The notes beneath the pieces were generated by a model. The model was not told the DNA's origin. It made no database searches and saw only the letters and a program-made list of their open reading frames with translations. Positions 4,241-9,003 of a stretch of DNA of 9,003 nucleotides are shown piece by piece. The position numbers were made by a program, and so were the translations under genes. How positions within the stretch are numbered: the first letter of the stretch is position 1; each line of letters begins with the position of its first letter. The DNA comes from JAAEEP01 sp035529155 (GTDB lineage Archaea > Thermoplasmatota > Thermoplasmata > Methanomassiliicoccales > JAAEEP01): positions 1-9,003 of the forward strand of contig DATKXF010000075.1 in assembly GCA_035529155.1 (NCBI GenBank), in the 5' to 3' direction.

Positions 4241-7200
4241 ATCGTGGTATCTACCTCTTTCTCCAGGAGGTTAAGCTCCGAAGCTTCCAGAGTTGAAGGG
4301 TTCAGGGCCAGTAGTAGAATGGAGTTATTGATGGCGATCTGATCCCTAAGAGATTGGATGAATCTCAGGACCGTCAGGAAGTTGTTGTTGGTTATCAGAT
4401 ATTCCAGACCATCCATGAGTATTATACCGCCCTCCAAACTTACGAATTGGTCGAGTGCGAACGAAAGCTTCTCAAGGTCTTTGGGTCTGAGTGAATTCTC
4501 TTTTCCGATCGAGGATAGCCATATCATCGGTGTGTCGCCCAGATCGTACTTGGACTTGATCTTCAGCGGATAGTTTCTGGTAACGCAGAACCCCTTTATG
4601 CCCTCGTTTAGGGCTTTCTGGAACAACTCGTAGGAATGTTTGGTGCGCTCTTCCTTAATGAGATATGTGAAACCTCCCTCAAGTACCAGTTCCTTGGCTC
4701 CATCACCCTCTAGAGTCGCTTTAGGTTCTTTGGCGGGCTCTTCCTTCTTGAGCTTTACTTTGGGGGAGTAGCTGATGATCTCTCTTGCAAGATCGCCTGC
4801 CCCAAGTTTCTTTAGGTCGTCGATCTCCGCACCCTTAATCTTCTCAACGGAGTCGTATCCCGCCTGATAGATATTCACTGCCAGCTCCTCGCTGACCTGG
4901 GGTATGGACATGAGGTATTCGACTATCTCTTCCATGGGAGCCCCCCCTTCCTCCTTGAGGGTGGCACCACAAGCGGAACACTTCTTGTCCTCGCTGCTCA
5001 CTCGCGCTCCACAATTTGAGCACTTCTCACCTTCATGGGACCCCACTTCGAGGAATTCCAGGATTCTCTTCAAATCAGAGCTTGAGACCCCCTTTATGCC
5101 CTCAAGATACTCCTCGTCTCTGTTCCGAAGCTCTTCCACACGGTTGATGCCCGCGTCAATGAGGGCCAGGGCAGTGTTCTGTGAAATGCCCGGAATACTC
5201 GTGAGATCCTCAATGCTGGCCTTAAGGTTTAGGGAGGTCACCGAAATGTGAATGTCTCCCCCTTCCACCTTCCAATCAACGCTGTACTCACCCTCGGGCT
5301 TGTCCGTGAACATGAGGTTTCTGGACCTAGTCTCCTTCATGATGTGGTCTTTCCAGTCCTTGAAGTATTCCGTCATGGTGGCGGAAGCCTTCACCTCTGT
5401 GGAGATGAATTCCTCGACATCCAGCTTCATGTCCTTGCGCATCTGCTGGATGCGTCTTACCAGCTCCCTAGCGAAGCCCTCTGCTTTGATCTCTGGGGTC
5501 ACCATGAAATCGATGTATACGTCACCCTCCGAGAACTGCACCTCTGTGATGTCCGGGGGAAGGGAGGCGCTGAAAGAAACCATGTTTGGCTCGATCTTTA
5601 CCATCTGCCCCTCGATCCCGAGCTGATACTCTCCTTTCGATACGCTCTCCTTGATCTGCTTGGCAGGTCTGCTCTTCAGAAGGACGGCGATCTTTGAGCT
5701 CCACTGGCGGTACACCTTCCCAATGGCATGAGGGTTGGGGATGACCGAAAGGATCATCTCGTCCCATTCTTCGCCCGGAGCCAGCATCTCAACTTCCTTG
5801 ACATTGGCTTGGGATTTGATGACATTCTCCAGGGTCTTCAGCGAGCGCATCATCTCCTCGCTCCTGCATCGGATGACGACCCTTCTTAGGGGCCAGCGGA
5901 GCTTCATGCCCACCTTCTGCCTTTCGGCCGCAATGATTTCTACCACCTCCTGGGCCGATTGCATTGAGGCTTCCAGACGCTCGCTGACCTTGGTGAGATC
6001 CGGTGTCGGCCAATCGATCATGTGAATGGATTCCAAGGTCCCGTCCATGTGACGGTATATCTCCTCCGTGATGTGCGGGCAAATCGGGGCAAGTAGCTTG
6101 GTCGCCGTCATCAATGAATCGTAAAGTACCTTGTAAGCCGCGAGCTTGTCCAGGTCTCCCTCTTCCTTCCACATGCGGTCCCTGATTAGGCGGACGTACC
6201 ACCTGGAAAGGTCCTCCACGATGTAGTCCTCCAACGCCCTGCAGGCGCGGTGGAGCTCATAGGAGTTGAGATACTTGGCCATCTCGTTCTTTATCCTCTC
6301 GGTCTTGGAGATCATCCAATGGTCCTCTGGGTGAAGTGCTCCACCCAGACCGCGATACTCCACCGAGTCTGGATTGAAATTATCAATGGACATGTAGGTC
6401 GCAGCGAACTTGAAGATGTTCCACAGGATGTTGAGCATCTTCCTGGCATTCTTGACGCCTTCGTGCTGGAAAGAGAGATCCTCCCAGGGCGCGTTCGCCC
6501 TCAGCAGGTAGAAGCGAAGTGCATCGGCCCCGAATTCATCCATGATCTTCCTGGGCTCAATGGTATTGCCCTTGCTCTTGGACATCCTCTCCCCATTGGG
6601 GTCGAGGACCCAGCCGTGCATGAGAACGCTCTCGTAGGGTGCCCGGTCAAAGGCTATGCATCCCGACGCAAGTTGGGAATAGAACCATCCACGAGTCTGG
6701 TCGTGGGCTTCCACGATCCATCTCGCAGGCCACCATCGCTCGAACTTCTCCGTGTTCTTGGGGAAGTCTAGTTGAGCCCACGAGCACACACCAGCATCGA
6801 ACCAGACATCGAGCACATCGGGTACACGGGACATGGGTCCACCGCAATTTTCACACTCGATATGCACTTCGTCGATCCAGGGCCGGTGAAGTTCAAGATC
6901 CTCGCGATAACCTTCAGCGCCTTCCAGTTCCTTGAGCGAAGAGATCACCTTCATCTCCCCGCAGGTGCAGGTCCACACCGGTATGGGGACTCCCCAATAT
7001 CTCTGTCTTGAAATGCACCAGTCACGGGCGTTAGCCACCCAATCTCTCTGACGGGATGAACCGGCCCAGTCAGGTGTCCACCGTACGCGGTCAACCTCCG
7101 ATAGCATCAGTTCCTTGAGCTTGGTGACCTGAAGGAACCACTGTCTCGTGGTCCTATATATGATATTTGATTCGCATCTCCAGCAGTGGCCATATCTGTG

Positions 7201-8385
7201 ATCCACAGTAGTCCTATGGAACAACAGCATATTGTTCTCTAAGTCATCCATGATGAGATCGTTAGCTTTCTTGACGAATATTCCGGCGTACTTTGTGCCT
7301 GCCTCGACGGTGTAGTTACCAGCCTCATCCACGGGGCAGAATGGTAGAATCTCGAATCTCAGGCCGAGCTCGAAGTCCTCTGGACCGTGTCCTGGGGCGA
7401 TGTGAACCAGACCAGTATTCTCAGCCTCCACGGTCTCCGATGGAATGACCTTGTGGACCCACTTGCCTTTTATCTTGGATTGATACGGAACCTCTTCTGC
7501 GAAAGGAGGGATATACTCCAGGCCAACCAGGTCCTTACCTATTATCTCCTCCATGATCTGGTATTCATCCCACTCGGCCATTACACCGATCGGCTCTACC
7601 AGGTCCTTCAACAGGATCAAGGTGAGACTGTCCCCGTTCTCGCGCAGGTATCGGACCTTGACATACTTGAAATCGGGCTGGACCGCCACGGCCATGTTGG
7701 CTAGGAGTGTCCAAGGTGTAGTAGTCCATATCAGAAGGGCGGCGTCCTGATCCTTGAGCTTGAAGCGGACATAGATCGAAGGGTCCTTCTCATCCGAGTA
7801 CTCGATCTCTGCCTCAGCCAGTGCGGTCTCGCACCTGGGACACCATGATAGTACCCTCTCCGCCGATGTGAGCATATCTCGATCATAGGCGCGCTTCAGG
7901 GTCCACCACGCCCCCTCGATATAGCCGGGGTTGAGCGTCATGTAAGGTTGGTCCCAATCCATCCAGACTCCGAGCTCCTTGAACTGCTCGGTCATGCTCT
8001 TCTGGAAGTCAAGGGCGAACTGCTTGCAGGTGGAGACGAACTTGTCAATTCCATATTCTTCTATCTCCCCTTTGCTCTTCACTCCGATGGACTTCTCAAC
8101 CTTGACCTCTATGGGCAACCCGTGCATGTCGTATCCAGGCTGGTCACGTACATTGTGACGTCCCATTCTCTTGTACCTTATGATTACATCTTTGATAATC
8201 TTGTTTAGCGCAGTGCCAAGGTGGATGGCACCTGTGGTATAAGGAGGTCCGTCAACGAAGTAGAAATCGGGGTAGTTAGCCTTCGAATCCTTGACTTTCT
8301 TGTAAGTGTTATTCTCTGCCCAGTACTCCTGAACTTCCTTCTCGAGTTCCTTCGGATTGTAACTGGACTGGACTTGCTTCATCAT
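4237..8385 (-). CDS. ileS: Isoleucyl-tRNA synthetase with C-terminal HhH/zinc-ribbon/DUF835 extension
   Basis: This class Ia synthetase charges tRNA-Ile. Numbering from the in-frame GTG at 8412, the catalytic core shows DGPPYTTG and the HIGH-equivalent HLGT (64-67), and the KMSKS-equivalent MSKS (610-613). The CP1 editing domain shows TTTPWTLLANMAV and GHGPEDFELG with its catalytic Asp346. Zinc-type pairs lie at CPRC (191-194), HCWRC (410-413) and CENC (520-523). The anticodon-binding and C-terminal parts run to about 1060, the normal archaeal length. Unusually, the chain continues without a break: a helix-hairpin-helix motif (about 1067-1120), a zinc ribbon (Cys1131, 1134, 1145, 1148), a second HhH (about 1162-1213), a charged linker rich in Lys, Glu and Pro, and a full DUF835 domain (about 1241-1385). 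Start: ATG at 8383-8385 is preferred over GTG at 8412, because GAGAGGG lies just upstream of it and the TATA-like box at 8421-8428 predicts a transcript start near 8400. This gives 1382 residues. Confidence 0.95.
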   Translation of the reverse strand: MMKQVQSSYNPKELEKEVQEYWAENNTYKKVKDSKANYPDFYFVDGPPYTTGAIHLGTALNKIIKDVIIRYKRMGRHNVRDQPGYDMHGLPIEVKVEKSIGVKSKGEIEEYGIDKFVSTCKQFALDFQKSMTEQFKELGVWMDWDQPYMTLNPGYIEGAWWTLKRAYDRDMLTSAERVLSWCPRCETALAEAEIEYSDEKDPSIYVRFKLKDQDAALLIWTTTPWTLLANMAVAVQPDFKYVKVRYLRENGDSLTLILLKDLVEPIGVMAEWDEYQIMEEIIGKDLVGLEYIPPFAEEVPYQSKIKGKWVHKVIPSETVEAENTGLVHIAPGHGPEDFELGLRFEILPFCPVDEAGNYTVEAGTKYAGIFVKKANDLIMDDLENNMLLFHRTTVDHRYGHCWRCESNIIYRTTRQWFLQVTKLKELMLSEVDRVRWTPDWAGSSRQRDWVANARDWCISRQRYWGVPIPVWTCTCGEMKVISSLKELEGAEGYREDLELHRPWIDEVHIECENCGGPMSRVPDVLDVWFDAGVCSWAQLDFPKNTEKFERWWPARWIVEAHDQTRGWFYSQLASGCIAFDRAPYESVLMHGWVLDPNGERMSKSKGNTIEPRKIMDEFGADALRFYLLRANAPWEDLSFQHEGVKNARKMLNILWNIFKFAATYMSIDNFNPDSVEYRGLGGALHPEDHWMISKTERIKNEMAKYLNSYELHRACRALEDYIVEDLSRWYVRLIRDRMWKEEGDLDKLAAYKVLYDSLMTATKLLAPICPHITEEIYRHMDGTLESIHMIDWPTPDLTKVSERLEASMQSAQEVVEIIAAERQKVGMKLRWPLRRVVIRCRSEEMMRSLKTLENVIKSQANVKEVEMLAPGEEWDEMILSVIPNPHAIGKVYRQWSSKIAVLLKSRPAKQIKESVSKGEYQLGIEGQMVKIEPNMVSFSASLPPDITEVQFSEGDVYIDFMVTPEIKAEGFARELVRRIQQMRKDMKLDVEEFISTEVKASATMTEYFKDWKDHIMKETRSRNLMFTDKPEGEYSVDWKVEGGDIHISVTSLNLKASIEDLTSIPGISQNTALALIDAGINRVEELRNRDEEYLEGIKGVSSSDLKRILEFLEVGSHEGEKCSNCGARVSSEDKKCSACGATLKEEGGAPMEEIVEYLMSIPQVSEELAVNIYQAGYDSVEKIKGAEIDDLKKLGAGDLAREIISYSPKVKLKKEEPAKEPKATLEGDGAKELVLEGGFTYLIKEERTKHSYELFQKALNEGIKGFCVTRNYPLKIKSKYDLGDTPMIWLSSIGKENSLRPKDLEKLSFALDQFVSLEGGIILMDGLEYLITNNNFLTVLRFIQSLRDQIAINNSILLLALNPSTLEASELNLLEKEVDTTI

Positions 8386-8420
8386 CCCGTTAACCCTCTC
8401 AGCGTAAAGCACGATTTCCC

Positions 8421-8428
8421 CTTAAAAG
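8421..8428 (-). promoter_or_regulatory. TATA-like box of ileS
   Basis: On the minus strand this reads CTTTTAAG. Twenty-five bases downstream is about 8400, which lies after the possible GTG start (8412) and before the two ATGs at 8383-8385 and 8380-8382, with GAGAGGG between. The arrangement supports a short leader and the ATG start. The box overlaps the end of the inverted repeat at 8427-8453. Confidence 0.5.
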
Positions 8429-8453
8429 ATTACTGTTCTGGCAACCGTAATCT
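8427..8453. repeat. Inverted repeat between fen and ileS (terminator or operator)
   Basis: AGATTAC (8427-8433) and GTAATCT (8447-8453) are a perfect 7-base inverted repeat. Inside, GTT (8435-8437) and AAC (8443-8445) extend the symmetry after one mismatch, leaving a five-base loop. Read on the minus strand the hairpin is followed by a four-T run, which would suit termination of the fen transcript. It also abuts the ileS TATA box, so it could be an operator. The rest of the 154-base gap 8386-8539 shows nothing I can name. Confidence 0.5.
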
Positions 8454-8539
8454 CAAATATCCCACTGGACAACTTTCTCCGAGCCAGATAATACTTTTCA
8501 TGATTTTGTCCATTCGGATAATCATTGGAAACTCGAGAA

Positions 8540-9003
8540 TCAGGAGAACATGTCCAATTTGGATTGAGCCGCCTGTTCCCGTTTCTCCTCCCTCTTGGAC
8601 TCCAGTTTGTCAAGCGCACTCTCTACCCGCCTGGGGGTGAAGTCGTGTTCCTCGACCAAGAACTCCATGACCTTGTCCCTCTGGGCGGGCTTCCAGGTAA
8701 GGTCATAATCGCCCATCTTCTCGTAGCCAATGAAGATCTCCCTTATCTCCTTGAAGGATTCAATCGTCAGGCTCTTTGCATCCAGAGTCCTCTCCAGATC
8801 CCCATGTTCCTTTATCAGCGTCAGTGCCTTCTTGGGCCCTATGCCCTTTATTCCTGGGTTGAAATCGGTGCCCATCAGGATGCATATGTCGACGAGCTGA
8901 TCCCGAGTCACCCCGAGGTGTTCAAGGGTCTTGTCCAGTTCGATCAGCTCGATATGCACGCTGCGATATCTACTGCTTCCTGGAAGCTTTCTTCTTCCCG
9001 TGA
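8540..9003 (-). CDS. fen: Flap endonuclease 1, C-terminal part (cut by window edge)
   Basis: FEN-1 removes 5' flaps during Okazaki-fragment maturation and repair. The visible 153 residues are the C-terminal part of a protein usually near 340 residues; the frame runs off the window with no start, so the GTG at 8957-8959 is internal. The segment opens with TGRRKLPG, the family's TGKRKLPG-like turn. It continues through IELIELDKTLEHLGVTRDQL to the metal-binding and H3TH region GTDFNPGIKGIGPKKAL, and ends in the EEHDF-x-RRVESALDKL helix. A lysine/glutamate-rich tail leads to QSKLDMFS, a PCNA-interacting motif of the Q-x2-L-x2-F type in which the second aromatic is replaced by Ser at the very end. 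It is on the same strand as ileS, 154 bases upstream of it, with an inverted repeat and a separate TATA box between them, so co-transcription is uncertain. Confidence 0.93.
   Translation of the reverse strand, partial: TGRRKLPGSSRYRSVHIELIELDKTLEHLGVTRDQLVDICILMGTDFNPGIKGIGPKKALTLIKEHGDLERTLDAKSLTIESFKEIREIFIGYEKMGDYDLTWKPAQRDKVMEFLVEEHDFTPRRVESALDKLESKREEKREQAAQSKLDMFS

Noticed and set aside
5248..5697. Plus-strand open frames of up to about 170 codons inside ileS (for example 5248-5697 and 6250-6771)
   Set aside because: They lie antisense to strongly conserved IleRS sequence, overlap one another in different frames, lack ribosome binding sites and resemble no protein family I know.
8386..8412. 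GTG at 8412 as the ileS start
   Set aside because: The TATA-like box at 8421-8428 would place the transcript start after this GTG, and no Shine-Dalgarno site precedes it. ATG at 8383-8385 has GAGAGGG just upstream.
4237..8412. The long ileS tail as a frameshift-joined neighbouring gene
   Set aside because: The frame is continuous through the tail, the domains are complete, and a Lys/Glu/Pro-rich linker separates the nucleic-acid-binding part from DUF835, as expected of a true fusion. Sequence alone cannot exclude an assembly error.
8386..8539. T-box or other amino-acid-sensing leader upstream of ileS
   Set aside because: T-boxes are bacterial, the predicted leader is only about 15 bases, and the inverted repeat lies upstream of the predicted transcript start.
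1..9003. CRISPR arrays, insertion sequences, prophage or attachment sites
   Set aside because: I see no spaced direct repeats of CRISPR type, no transposase or integrase, and no terminal inverted repeats with target duplications. The only flanking repeat, around the tRNA intron, is explained locally.

Overview
The window is archaeal, most probably from a euryarchaeon of the Thermoplasmata (Methanomassiliicoccales-like or a related uncultured lineage). The evidence is a tRNA gene with bulge-helix-bulge introns, an archaeal-type aconitase X pair (phosphomevalonate dehydratase), a FEN-1 nuclease, TATA-type promoters, Shine-Dalgarno sites matching the archaeal 16S tail, and a DUF835 domain. The lineage is an inference; no marker gene settles it.

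Layout: (1) 67-184, a tRNA-Arg(CCG) gene interrupted twice, by a canonical 37/38 intron and by a second intron in the T-loop (59/60). (2) 252-925, two small plus-strand redox or metal-linked genes: a DGC-domain cysteine-rich protein and a very short AhpD-like protein with a CxxC motif. (3) 1019-2143, minus strand, an ACR3-type arsenite efflux permease with its key Cys and Glu. (4) 2144-2297, a divergent control region. One AT-rich TATA segment lies midway between two identical inverted repeats (ATTTCAA-N6-TTGAAAT), each placed where a transcription start is expected. (5) 2298-4240, plus strand, a translationally coupled pair: the aconitase X large subunit, and a small subunit fused to a complete Nudix hydrolase. 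(6) 4237-8385, minus strand, an isoleucyl-tRNA synthetase with a C-terminal extension of about 320 residues (HhH, zinc ribbon, HhH, DUF835). (7) 8540-9003, minus strand, the C-terminal part of FEN-1, which continues past the window edge.

How the genes may work together: the DGC protein, AhpD-like protein and ACR3 look like a thiol/arsenic detoxification neighbourhood. ACR3 shares its control region with the mevalonate-pathway dehydratase operon, and the spacing of the twin operators suggests that one repressor (ArsR-like by operator shape) could control both directions. No regulator gene lies in the window. The aconitase X pair should make trans-anhydromevalonate 5-phosphate in the archaeal mevalonate route. 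The fused Nudix domain points to a coupled diphosphate-hydrolysing step whose substrate is unknown.

The most unusual items are the DUF126-Nudix fusion, the IleRS-DUF835 fusion, the twin-operator bidirectional promoter, and the doubly interrupted tRNA-Arg.
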